A stretch of 35,600 nt of DNA. Origin: Candidatus Methanophagales archaeon (GTDB taxonomy: Archaea; Halobacteriota; Syntropharchaeia; Alkanophagales; Methanospirareceae). The notes under the pieces were generated by a model. It was given only the letters and a program-made list of their open reading frames with translations. It did no database searches and was not told the origin of the DNA. The stretch covers positions 1-35,600 of the forward strand of contig JAUWNY010000003.1 of the NCBI GenBank assembly GCA_030612405.1, given 5' to 3'. Positions 15,801 through 27,300 of this stretch are shown one piece after another; the first letter of the stretch is position 1; each line of letters begins with the position of its first letter. The position numbers were made by a program, and so were the translations under genes.

Positions 15801-18075
15801 AAGTGGTGATGGACAATTTAACGACCCTCATGGCATAGCCGTAGATGCGGATGGCTATGTATATGTAGCTGATACCGATAATCATAGGGTGCAGAAGTTT
15901 ACCTCCTCTGGAGGATTTGTAACCAAATGGGGTAGCTATGGAAGTGGTGATGGACAATTTAAATATCCCGAAGGCGTAGCTGTGAGTGCGGATGGCTGTG
16001 TATATGTATCTGATTCCAGTAATCATAGAGTGCAGAAGTTTACTTCATCGGGAACATTTGTAACCAACTGGGGTAGCGAGGGCACCGGTGATGGACAATT
16101 TGACTATCCGTGGGGCATAGCTGTGGATGCGTATGGCTATGTATATGTAACTGAACGTAGCTTAAGCAATCATAGGGTGCAGAAGTTTACTTCATCAGGA
16201 ACATTTGTAACCAAATGGGGTAGCTATGGAAGTGGTGATGGACAATTTACATATCCCGAAGGCGTAGCTGTGAGTGCGGATGGCTGTGTATATGTAGTTG
16301 ACCGTTACAATCGTAGGGTGCAGAAGTTTACATCATCGGGAGCATTTGTAACCAAATGGGGTAGCTATGGAAGTGGTGATGGACAATTTGACTATTCGTC
16401 TGGCGTAGCTGTGGATGCGGATGGGTATGTATATGTAATTGACGCTCTTAATCGTAGGGTGCAGAAGTTTACTTCATCAGGAACATTTGTAACCAAATGG
16501 GGTAGCTATGGAAGTGGTGATGGACAATTTGACTATCCACGTGGCATAGCTGTGGATGCGGATGGCTATGTATATGTAACTGACGAGTATGATCATAGGG
16601 CGCAGAAGTTTGTACGCAGCGGGCTTAATCAAATCGCATACGACGATAACAGCGGTTCAGGTTCATACTCAAAAATAACGGAAACGCTCAATCCAGGCAC
16701 ATACAATGTCAAAGTAAAAGAAAAGAATGGTATTACGGCGGACAGTTACAATATCAAACTTCTTGTCGGAACAAGTCCGTACGCATCCTTTACCTATACG
16801 CCATCGCTTGGACTGACAACAGGAAATATTACGTTCAATGCAAGCGATTCCTACGACCCGGAGGGTAGTATCAGTTCGTATTCGTGGGACTTTAACGCAT
16901 CAGACGGTATTCAAGAAGATGCAACGGGTGTGGAGGTTACGCATCAGTACACCACTGCTGGAAACTATACGGTAACGCTAACGGTGACAGGCACGAGCGG
17001 AACGGACACGGTAAGTAAAAACGTTACGGTGAAGGCGCCGCCGGTTGCTAATTTCTCGTACTCGGGTTCCGGTACTGAAATAAGTTTCACAGATACGTCA
17101 ACTGACCCAGACGGTGGTGAGATTATAGGCTGGTACTGGGATTTTGAGGATGGAACAACAAACGGCACACAGAACCCTACGCATGTGTTCGAGCAGGGCG
17201 AGATGGATTATGTGGTAACGTTGGTAGTGATGGATAACGACAGTTTGGTGAGCAGGACAATAATGGCGGTTCATGCGGGCTCGGGTCCGGTGAACGAGCC
17301 ACCGGATGCTGACTTTACGTATTCGATTATACCGCTTGAGAATGATACGTTTCAGGTTCAGTTCAACAGCACGTCCACGGATACCGATGGCAGCGTAACA
17401 GGCTGGCTGTGGGAGTTCGGTGACGGTACTCTGAGCTTGTTGGAGAATGTGACGCATAATTATACTTCCGCAGGCACGTACACGGTAAACCTGACGGTTA
17501 CGGATGACGATGGTGCGACAGATAGCATGTCAAAGGTTACAAATGTATCTGCTTCCGTCATCTATGTCAATACAAGCGGGTGGTGGTATGAGGGTGAACC
17601 GTTTAACCCAAGTTCTACGCCAATACAAGATGCGGTAAACAACGCAAGTGCGGGCTGCTGTAATATCACCGTAAAAGATGGCATTTATAGCGAAAACGTA
17701 AACGTGAATAAAAGATTAGTGATTCAGTCTGAGAATGGTTCAGCTAACTGCATTATTAACGCAGCAAATCCAAACGACCATGTCTTCGAAGTGACCACAG
17801 ATTATGTGAACATATCAGGATTCACGGTTAAAGATGCAACTGGTTTGAATAAGACGGGAATCTATCTTTACAACGCAGACCATTGCATTATATCAAATAA
17901 CATCGCAGCAAACAACTACTATGGCATCGAACTGATAGGGCACAAATGCACCGTGAAGGACAATATCGTCCAGAACAACACGGAATATGGAATATACGTA
18001 CTCGGGAACTACAACAAGATATACTACAATGTCCTAAAATACAACGGTGATTATGGAATAAAGGTGGGTATATAA
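12883..18075 (+). CDS. S8 subtilisin-like mosaic surface protein with NHL, PKD and beta-helix domains
   Basis: 1730 residues. Order: signal peptide (1-27); spacer; I9/fervidolysin-like propeptide (about 103-185); S8 domain (about 195-485) with catalytic D225 (AVLDSGVA), H266 (NTHGTHVAGT) and S440 (GTSMATAHVAG); an unrecognised domain (about 490-655); three PPC domains (about 660-775, 776-890, and 893-955 continued at 1247-1297); six NHL repeats inserted in the third PPC (963-1246); three PKD domains (about 1298-1560); a NosD-like beta-helix (1560-1730). The oxyanion-hole asparagine expected in AAGNEG is glutamate (E358, AAAGEEG), 92 residues after H266 as in subtilisin, so catalysis may be weak or absent. 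The protein stops inside the beta-helix with no anchor or dockerin, unlike the relative at 32736. Probably extracellular. Confidence 0.85.
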   Translation: MNKRTILALSAVVFVAVALVGFVAMAGYQQWVSDHGIEENNTTLATPGEDDLLERPEASDEQSEANRSVAIEEMIANDTGTNTQDNQSEIIVGKPFYHAPTAEYVPGEFIVQFKPGVREDAINMINSKYGVSVKSTLPSGIRPIGPKVLNVPADKTVEEMVEIYSNLSEVEYAEPNSIGQLFMVPNDPFYDPYQWHLDNDDYGGINMESAWDTSTGNGVVVAVLDSGVAYENYGPYCQAPDLAGTTFVQGYDFVNDDAHPNDDNTHGTHVAGTIAQTTNNDYGVAGVAFDCSIMPIKVANDTRLWTAKDFYNGTHYAVDHGADIICFAGGRNTSHSLVKDAVEYAYNNGVTVIAAAGEEGYPPQYPAAYDDYVIAVGATRYDETRAYYSPTGSYLDLVAPGGDLNVDQNGDENKDGVVQQTFPEGGDPCDFNFTLYQGTSMATAHVAGVAALAVATGVTGPDNVRDILQRSAEDKGAPGWDEEYGWGIVDARLSIPRPTTTIGFSSYADSDYWYHIYGFEVYGIGASITLRVSKADKILSVHEVLIGIWRIKVDKPLSHSAPVTVDAGLVELKIEEWGLVPYGSYEYAHAATVHFHCWPFDDTDWTFLDVYGSGFTKIFDWEFSDGISEAEKNAAMTAFERGEIPQRLYSFILNGHAGTNDIYEPDDDWHELTEDTIGIGETQTHSLLPAVETDWLRFSLPEESAVTMGIRSHSYALRVELYDSAQNYKVGMTGVTQDVTTEVLQPGTYYVKITSAAGDDPVDQYEFFVYVPEPPADWTDARHLADIEAEVCVHDTDEILPPADTDWYNFTLLAAFDVEIEIRGDENRDAEMWLYDSSGVAAGTSIAYDDNSGEGLLPKITAQSLESDTYYFKLNSKDDKSLQYSIVLKAATPGQLGDSYEDDDTYDKARLITDGELQTHSFYPAGDLDWVTFTLDSAAEVTVETSGPGDADTEMWLYNLENYVFVTKWGSEGSGDGQFNDPHGIAVDADGYVYVADTDNHRVQKFTSSGGFVTKWGSYGSGDGQFKYPEGVAVSADGCVYVSDSSNHRVQKFTSSGTFVTNWGSEGTGDGQFDYPWGIAVDAYGYVYVTERSLSNHRVQKFTSSGTFVTKWGSYGSGDGQFTYPEGVAVSADGCVYVVDRYNRRVQKFTSSGAFVTKWGSYGSGDGQFDYSSGVAVDADGYVYVIDALNRRVQKFTSSGTFVTKWGSYGSGDGQFDYPRGIAVDADGYVYVTDEYDHRAQKFVRSGLNQIAYDDNSGSGSYSKITETLNPGTYNVKVKEKNGITADSYNIKLLVGTSPYASFTYTPSLGLTTGNITFNASDSYDPEGSISSYSWDFNASDGIQEDATGVEVTHQYTTAGNYTVTLTVTGTSGTDTVSKNVTVKAPPVANFSYSGSGTEISFTDTSTDPDGGEIIGWYWDFEDGTTNGTQNPTHVFEQGEMDYVVTLVVMDNDSLVSRTIMAVHAGSGPVNEPPDADFTYSIIPLENDTFQVQFNSTSTDTDGSVTGWLWEFGDGTLSLLENVTHNYTSAGTYTVNLTVTDDDGATDSMSKVTNVSASVIYVNTSGWWYEGEPFNPSSTPIQDAVNNASAGCCNITVKDGIYSENVNVNKRLVIQSENGSANCIINAANPNDHVFEVTTDYVNISGFTVKDATGLNKTGIYLYNADHCIISNNIAANNYYGIELIGHKCTVKDNIVQNNTEYGIYVLGNYNKIYYNVLKYNGDYGIKVGI
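15771..16620 (+). repeat. Six tandem NHL-repeat units (about 141 bases each)
   Basis: Units begin FVTKWGS(Y/E)GSGDGQF and end (N/D)(H/R)R(V/A)QKF, with (G/C)YVYV in the middle. Six units fit a closed six-bladed propeller. DNA identity between units is high (aaatggggtagctatggaag recurs exactly), implying recent expansion or gene conversion. Unit 3 carries a short insertion (SLSN). Confidence 0.85.
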
Positions 18076-18364
18076 CAGTTTTGGAGATACTGCATACCAC
18101 ATTGATGGCTAAGAGAATTTAGCTCCTTTTAATAACCACAGATTACACAGATTCTCACACAAACTTTCTTTCACAAAGAAAGTTTGATCAAAGAAACAAC
18201 TATTTTTTATTTTCCGTAAACGCTTTTTCTAAAAGGGTTTATTAGTAAAGGTTTTTGCGAAGCAAAAAAGTTTTTTGTAAAAAAGAAAAAGTGTTGTGTC
18301 CCTCTCGTGAAATCTCGTGGTTTTTTATTGACTTTTGCACTTTGCACTTTTCATTTTTCATTGA
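18076..18364. repeat. Intergenic repeat mosaic between convergent genes
   Basis: No gene is seen. It holds an arm of the gattacacagatt repeat (18137 onward), hairpin AAACTTTCTTT/AAAGAAAGTTT (about 18164-18188), hairpin TTTTTGC-GAA-GCAAAAA (18252-18268) and the aagaaaaagtgttgtgtc plus ctcgtgaaatctcgtgg block shared with 10517-10580. The hairpins could terminate both convergent genes. Confidence 0.6.
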
Positions 18365-21300
18365 TTAAACTTTCTTTTCCAAAGAAAGTTTATTGTTTTG
18401 CCTCCTCCTCTCGTGCAAATACCCAACCCCAACGAGAGCCCCAGCCGCGGCAAGCATCACTAAACGAAGCAACCACGCAACCAATGAGAACTCACCTCTT
18501 CCTCCTCCTTCCTCTTCACTCCACGCTGCTGTGCCTTTCATCAACCGCCCGGTAATCGTCTCACCTCCTGTTCCACCCACAGCACCTCCTGCTCCACCCG
18601 TTGTCCCTCCTCCGCCACTTCCACTTCCACTTCCTTCACCACTGCCTGTTCCCTCTCCCTCGCCATCACCATCTCCGTCTCCGCTTAGACGTCCCCAACT
18701 TGGTTTAACCTCGACTGTTACCGTCTTGTTAATAATCTCGTTATTCTCCTCTCCATTGCTTTTCCCTTGCTTACCACGACCATGTTTATTTATCAACTCC
18801 TTCACACTATCCCTCGTGTCCACCTTAACCGTGACATTGTGCTGGACAGTGGTTTCCACAAGTTGTGCTTTCTTTGTGAAAGTCAAAGTTTTACTACCGG
18901 GTTGTTGTTGATATCCTACAGCACCTTCTATTTCGTCAATGGTTTCGTTATACTCCTCTCCATCAATAGATACGCTCACGTTAAAATCTTTCGCCTTGCT
19001 CAGTCCCCAATTGTTTATATCTATGGGTATCTCATACGGGTTCCCTACTGTCGCTTTCAATTGTGTTTCTACATACGGCTCGAGATCTGGCCACCACGTT
19101 ACATTCAAAATTGCGTTTGTCAAGAAGAAATAACTGCCTCTGCTCTGTATCGCTGCCCAATTATTCGCTTCCACATCCACATATTCCCCCCGTTCACCCC
19201 GTTCTTCATCCCATATCAGAGCTATATCTCCTGCTGTATGATACTTCCAGAAATGACCTTCGCCACTTTGTTCAAATATCGGTTCTCCTACCCTCTCGTT
19301 ATTAAATAGAAGAAGATCACAGAAAGGATCTCCATAATAATCATCAATTGGAGGATAATACTGATATTGTGATAAAACAGTTATCAAAGTTGCATTCGCC
19401 AATTGCGGGTCCTCTACACCTTTAAATTCAACTATGCTTGTGCATTCATCATATTCAAAGCCCGTAGGCCATGCATTATTCTTTGCCATTATTATGTCGC
19501 CCCCTTCTCCGGTATAATACTCCGTTAATAAACCATCGCCATCATTATAAGCTACAAAAAGCCCCATTCCTGCTACACCATACAAAAAATCTACTCCTGT
19601 TCCGTTAAATGATGCTCTCGCCTCCAAGCTATCATTTGCACCAGTGGTATTGAGGATGCTTTGAGGAATATCATACGCGTATGTCGCATAAGTATAATTA
19701 TCTCGAGTTGCATCAGGAAACTCTTCACTTATCGGCGATACAGAGCTACCAACTGATTCCGGCGGATGCTCGCTAACAATAAATTCCATATCGTCGACTT
19801 CTGGAAGTTTTCCGAGGAAATAATTAGCGTGATCAGGGTCTTCTTCTCGACCCCATAGGTAAAGATACAAACGAGCATAAACAGGTGTCGCACCAACTGG
19901 AATCCTGTTCTCGAAAGTAGTTTGATAACTTCCGCTGGCATTGTAGGTTCGTTGGGGTCCGCTGGCATCGAAATATACTCCACCATCTACCGTCCCTGGA
20001 GGAAGAAGTACAGTAAGCGTTTTTGTCGCCTTATAGTTTGGCTCTGCTACTTTCACTAAGGTTGGAGGTAGTCTATTATTATCCTCACCGTCTTTCTTCC
20101 ATGTTTCATTAACAACATTATCAGGAATGTCCACCGTAGCACTCACGTTATAAAATCCTCTCTGTGGCATTGCCCAGTTGAAGAGTTCCACTGGCTCTTC
20201 TTCACCTCCCGGAAGGCATGTAACCTTCGTAGAGGAGACTGTCACGTTTGACACGTTTATTGCAACACTGAAGTTCTTAGCACCAACTTTACCTGCATTC
20301 TCTACCATTATCTTCACTGTAAGGTTCTCCCTCACAACAAGTTTATCCCATGCTACTTTGTTTCCATTTTTAAAATAGAATATCATATATTTTGGTGTCA
20401 AATCCGGTCCTATCGTTTCAGGATTTGGCTCATGCTCATTATTCCCCTCATTCAATTCCTCTACTCTGCCTCTTGGATGCTTTGAATCTGTAGGGTCCAC
20501 AATCACCGTCACATTATAAATCCTGTTTGGGTCAAGTATTTCATAAGGATACTTCTGAAATGTCCAATTTATCGAACTGTTTGGACCTAACGATGGAATC
20601 GTCTCATCCCACGTTTCATTCCCGCTCGTGCTGTTCAATATCAATCTCACATCGAAATCAGTAGCAGGCCGATTACCTTCATTCTTTATAACCGCTCCCA
20701 CTTTGCAGTTGCAATCGCCCGCAGGTTCAGTATATATCTCACCCACACTCAAGTCCGGACCCGCTGTTACTGGATACTCGTTGTTGCCTTCCTTTATCTC
20801 CTCTATCTCACCCCACGAATACTCCTGCTTCGAATCCGCAACCACGGTGAAATTACATGTTTTATTTTCTAATCCCAATGTTCGAAGCTCGCTTTCATTT
20901 ATATCAAATGTAACATTCCGCTCCTCACCACCGTATATCGTCTGATTTTCGTCAATCCGCTTCGATTCCTCATACACTACGGTATCATTGTTCCATGGTC
21001 TTACCTCAAGCGAGACATTGAAATCATATACCGGATACACTATCCCCTCATCTTCACTCAGTGTCTTATCATTCGCTATTGTTGCTGTAACGGTTTTTAA
21101 CTGCCCTCCATCGGTATAATCCAGGTTCATCGCTTTCGGTATCAAATCCGCATAAATCAATGCCGTCCCGGTGTTGTTATCTTCTCGCTGCTCTATCACA
21201 CCACCATAAAGATGCTCAACATCAGGTGGGTCAACCGATACGTTTAAATTCATCAGCCTCTCGTATTTCCCACCCTCTAATAACGTGATGTTCGTGCTAT

Positions 21301-24300
21301 CACTCGCATTCAGCTCCTCTATCATCCTTATAGCCTCATCCTTCCACCATAACTCCTTCACATCGTAAAACGCATTCGCATAATCTATTATCGTTGTGTT
21401 ACCATCCACCCAGGGTGTGCATACGTATCCTGTTTCTTCGTTACGGTATGTTTTTACCCTATTGCCTTCTCCATCCTGGATGTCTATATAAGAATTCACA
21501 CCTGTGGTATCGAGCGAATTGAAACAGATGCGTATTTTTGATGCACCCTCCTTACTATATACATTACCACATCCGTATCCGTCAATGTAAAAATTCGCAT
21601 TTGTATACTCTATGCTTATGGTGTCACCATCCCACCATGATGTCCACACATTCTCCTTTTTCTTGCCCGCGTATGTCTCTACATGATGCAGTTTCCCATC
21701 TTCATCTATACCCCTTATCTCTATGTATGAATTTGCACCCGCGGTATCAAGGGAAGCGAAATGAACTCTTATCTTTGATGCTCCTTTCATCGTTATAACA
21801 ATGGGTGGTTCCGAAGCATTGGAGATGTTCAAACTGCCCGTTTTCAATGTCCGATATTCATGTTTAATCATCTCAAGACTGACATTGAAATTCTCTGATG
21901 CATTCTTAACTCCTTCATTCGCTATTTCCACCGATGCATTCGTATCTTCACGGGTGGGTGAATGGAACTTCAGGACGGTGAGGTCTGGATAGTTCAACCG
22001 GATTTCCCTCTCCATATCATTATTGCTCTCGTTCTTCTCCCGTATTTCGCCCAGCGGGTCTACTATCGCCTTCACCACATATTCCGGATTGCCATCAACG
22101 CTTATGTTCGCCCACGTGGCGTTCACAGGTTTGCTTTCGCCAGGGGCAAGCGACAATTCAGTATGATTTAGCAGTTTTATGTATTTTATTCGTTTCACAT
22201 TCACGGTTTCTTCTCCTACGGGTATGCTTCTCTCTCCTAAGGAAATGTTCCAGTCGTTTGGTGGAGCAGAGGAGATATTATCTCTTATCACTTCCATCCA
22301 CAAATCCACCGAGAAGTTCGCAGTTGCAGTTCCGCTGTTACGCACAACCGCAGTAATCGTCACGTTGTCGCCATGACCAGGATGCCAGGGGTCCTGTCCC
22401 GGAGCCGGATTCTGAACACTGTAATTTAAATCTACAATTCCCAGCTCTTTCGTTGCATTTACGCTCAATGTGCGAACATAAGTGTTGTTCGTTTCGTTTA
22501 TCTCGCTTGTTTCATCATACGGGTCTATTGTAACGGTGATGTTATGTGTTCCGGTAGACGCGTTCCATAACGCAGGGATATTCTTTGACTCGCCGCACAG
22601 GTCTGTAATATTCCCTGACTCATCCCACGCAACACTCGCATTCAATGTGACATCGGTCTCACGGAACTCCTTCATAGTGGTATATCCACGGAGATTGAAA
22701 TTCGTGTTTATTGTGTAAATGTAAGCGGTATCCCCGGGACAGAGATTTTTATTTACTATTGATAACAAACTCTCAGTCGGTCCTAATTTATGGTATTCCC
22801 AGGTATCTCCATTAGAAACATTTACTTCTTTGTTAACGTTAGCCCACAATATCTCTACACCAGTTTTATTAAAAACGTGTATCTCCGGAAGAGGCAGCTT
22901 ACCTATATCAAAAGCTATCGAACTGAAATTTAGCTTTATCGCATCCACTCCCGGGCGATATATTATTGTCAAGTTCTTGTGAGAATCTAATAAAGTTTCA
23001 CCCGGCGATACCGGTAGATATGACAGATTATCAGATAGGCGCAAAAATCCGGGCAAACTGTTATTTAAATAAAATTTGTGAATGCGTGTTTCGGTTTCAT
23101 AATCCACGAACCGCACTTTTGTCGTGCCATTTCTGTAAACCTTTGCTGTGCCATTCCGGCATGATAAATTTATACTCTTATTTGATAATTTCTCTGCTAT
23201 CTCTTTCAATCCTATATTGGTTACGTTTGCGGTTATATTTATCTTCTCAACGTCAGAAATGTTTTCTGTTTCCGGAATTACTTCCGTAACGGTGAAATCC
23301 ATCGTTGGCAGTACCTGCATCTCTCTTGTCACGATATTATCGCTCTTGTTGTCCACATCCTCTGGCACTTTGCCCCCAGGGTCGATGAGCAGAAAGACCG
23401 AGTGATTGCCTGCTGTTACGTTTCGCACGGTTATTGAAACATCTGTTGAAGAATTGGTGTTCAACGTTAGATTCTCATCACGGGTTAGATTAGATTTATA
23501 AACCGGATAAAAGGAGATATCATACGGAAATAGCTCATTAACCTCATATCTTTTTATCTTTACTGTATCCCCGGGAACATGAACCCAGCATGTTTCGTCA
23601 GTTCTCGCTACTTCCGTATCATTTTTATCATATACCGTAAGCACCTGGTGCCAGGTCACATGACCGTATGCGTCTTTTTCCAAAAGTGTCTTATTATGCG
23701 TGTCTATGTAGACATATATGGAGATGGCATTGCCATAGGATATGGTATTGTTTGTTTTAAGACCGAAGAATGAATTCTGTAACTGATTATTTATTGTAAC
23801 TGGTGGATATGTATCCGCAGGCTTATAATCAAACAGCAATGCGACACTGAAATTCGTTGCGTTCACTTCTCCTGAATTGTTTATCACTGCGCTGATGTTC
23901 ACATTGTCCTCATCGTAAGGTTGCGCGGGGTCAAACAGTATTGTTCCGGTAAGTCCGTGAAGCCCTTCGGATTTCCAGGTTGCGTTTCCACTGACTTCCG
24001 CACCGTGAACATATATCTCCATCGCCGCTATGTTGTTCGTCTCGTTCGTCTCGTCTATTTCATTCCCGTAATCCACCTCCGCCTTCAGCACATGCTTGCC
24101 CACTGTTGCAGTCCAATTCGCAGTCTCGTTGAGCAACTCATCATCATCAATGAGCATCCGCACACTGAAATTCTCCGTTTCATTCACGCCTATATTCGTG
24201 ATATTTGCAACTATTCTCACGGTGTCATTATCTCTTACGGTATCATTTTCTCCTATTTGCGTGCCGTTTAACCATAATCCTATATCTTTGACTGAGAGGT

Positions 24301-27300
24301 CCGGAGTATTATTGTTCACCGTTATGTATCTTGCAAAAGTGTTATTCAATTCGTTATATTCCTGAATTTTATTTTCAGGGTCTATCGTAGCAACGATAAG
24401 GCGTTCACCAACCGTTGGTGCAGTCCAGTTATCAAAAATAGGAATAATCTTTTCCTCTGTTCTGTTAACCGACAGGTTATAAATGGTGTTAGTTGCGTCT
24501 TCGCTCGGCTCCAGATAATAAACCTTGCTCACCCGTGCCGAAGCATTGCCCATCGCCTCTATCGTGACATCATTGCCAATTATCCATGGCGTCCATCCGT
24601 GGAAATTCTCATAATAACTTAACTCATCCTTGAATATCACACCGCTACCTCCTATCACTTCTATCTGATTGCTACTGCCATTGCGAATAGAGACCTTACC
24701 CATGTCTATGTCCGTATCCAGATATAGACGCATAGCAGTTGCATTTTCCCTTTTTATCTGTGCCTTATCCTGGCCGGGATGTAAAGAACCATATACTCTG
24801 CTGTCCGTGTTCTCAATGTGCCTGTTCGCACAGTCATAGACGACCAGAGAGACATTTGTGGCATTCTTATCTCCATAGTTCGCAACACCAACGCTAATAT
24901 TCATGTTCACGCTCTCGTTTATCTCCTTCTTATCAGGTTCAGGTTCAAAAGTAATATTTGTGATGGTCAGTTCTGGCGCATTCACGTGTATCGGCTGGAT
25001 ATACGTGTTGTTCGATTCGTTGAGTTCATCTATGTTATTCTCGGGGTCCGCAACCACGATTATAGTATGATTGCCACCGATTCGCACATCGTCAAAATCC
25101 CACACGTACCATGTAATCTCTGCATACCCTGTTCCGTTACCAGCCGCGAAATCCACACTGTCGTTCCCTATCTCATGCACATTATCAACCCTGTCAACGT
25201 AGAAACTCACATCTGTTTCGCCACCCCGATTCGCAAGGTTTGTTATGTTCAGCGTAGCGTTCACTGTTACGTTGATGCCAGATGTTAAATGAGCCGCATC
25301 AAGCGTTTCATTATTCATAGCGAACGACAAATTCTGGATGGAGAAGTAGAAGTCGCGAGCGCGTTTCACATGCACATCCTTCTCCTTTAAATTGTTATTC
25401 GTTTTCTCCTCGTATTTTTTGTTGTTTAGCGAATTGATTTTTACTTCTATTGTGTAATCCTGTCGCCCTCGTCTGCTTGCATTTAATGTCCAATTCACGG
25501 GGAGAACATCTTCATATTCGCTTGCATTAAGACCGTTAATAAATATTGGTTTGGTTTCAACAATCACTTTGTTACCAACAGTATTGATGTAGTATTCTGT
25601 TAAGTTTACCCAGAACTCTGTGGCATTCTTCAACCCTAAATTCTCTATTACCGCGGTGATGTTCACCTCGTCTCCGTCAAAGTATGTGTTATTAACCTCC
25701 AAATCAGTTACCGCAAGGTCTGTCCCATATAAATATGTTTCATTTGTCGCCACTTCATCCTCCACATTCGCAATGAGCGTGTGATTCTCTCCAATCAGGC
25801 TCCTCTCAATGGTTGTATAACTGGTGCCTACCAGATCGTTATAACTTACTTTTAGTGGTAAACTCGCATTCCACGTTGCGTTATATGATGCGTTGCTGTT
25901 AGCAGGTAATGTAAAAGTTTCATTACCCAGTTGAACCTGATATTTATCTATTAAAAACCCAAAAGTGCAGTGCTTAATCTTTTGTTTAGCTTTTACTTCT
26001 ATGGTCTTCCCCACTGTCCATTCAGTCCATACATCTTCCCAACGCCTCTCAGTGCAGATACCATTTGCGTTATGGACCTTACAATCACCACAGGGACTGT
26101 CGAAATTAATCTCGGACACTTTTATTGGTTGTCCTTTTGCCACATCTATGCTCTTAACAATAAAATTCACGAGCTTGGCATCGACATAAGCATTTATGCT
26201 TACGGATGGATTTCTACTTACATCTATATCTATATATTTTAAATGAACTCTTATCGGTAGATCCTCAGGTTGAGATATTAGACAATCCCAATCGTAAGTT
26301 GCATACTGCTTACCACGAATACCCAAATTTTTCGCCACATAGAACCCCACGGTGCTGTTCACCGTTTCATTCCCCTTATTCTCTATCACTGCTGTTACAT
26401 TAACCTTATTCTCAATTACTGGCTTTGAGGGGTCGAGCGTGAGGTTTGTAATGTGCAACTGTGGAGAGAGGACATGCAATACGCAGCTCTTCACATTGTT
26501 CCCGGCTTTAGCAGGGTCTTTGAGGATGATGGATTCACCTATTTTCGTGAGGTCACAGGGCCATTCCGCTACTTTGTTATCAGGGTCAACCACCACATAT
26601 ATAAGATGGTCTCCGCCGGTTATGTTCGCTCTCCACGTAATGGGAACACTTTTATTTTTATCCGATTCCACATCCACATGTCCAGTTCTTCCAATTTCAA
26701 TATATCTCTCGTCCTTAGAACCAACAAAATCGGTGCTGTTCACATAAAAACTTACGTTCACACTACCGTCTTTCAAGCCTAAATTGGCTATTGTCGCATT
26801 TATCGTCACATTCCCGCCTTCTTTTATATACACTGGAGAAACTCTCACATCTTCTACTGCAAAGTCATACTCCGGCTTCACCGATATGTTTTCAAACAGC
26901 TTATTATTCGTCTCGTTATTATCCGTATTATCAAAAGGAATGCTTATGGTTATCGTGTGCTTGCCAAACTCTCCGGGAGCCCATGTCACGTTGATGTCCT
27001 TGCTCTCACTGCTGTTCAGACGCGGAATGGTCTTGCTGAAGAATACAGTACCGCTTGTGTTACCTTCACCGAGCCCATCGCTGAGCATTACAGTAAAGTT
27101 GGAGGCATCACGTGCACCAAGGTTCGCTATTGTCACTGTTATGGTCTCATTCTTATCACGATAGCAACGCCTGCCACCGAACTGCCCACAGGGTATTTCT
27201 AAACTCAGGACTGCTAAATCGGTGCCGTTAACGAATATCTCTTGGGGCGGTAACGTGTTGTTTGTTTCGTTAAGCTCGACAAATACATTGTCCGGGTCTA

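Noticed and set aside
15771-16620. Regularly spaced direct repeats that might suggest a CRISPR array
   Set aside because: The repeats are about 141 bases, in frame, and translate into NHL propeller blades within one protein.
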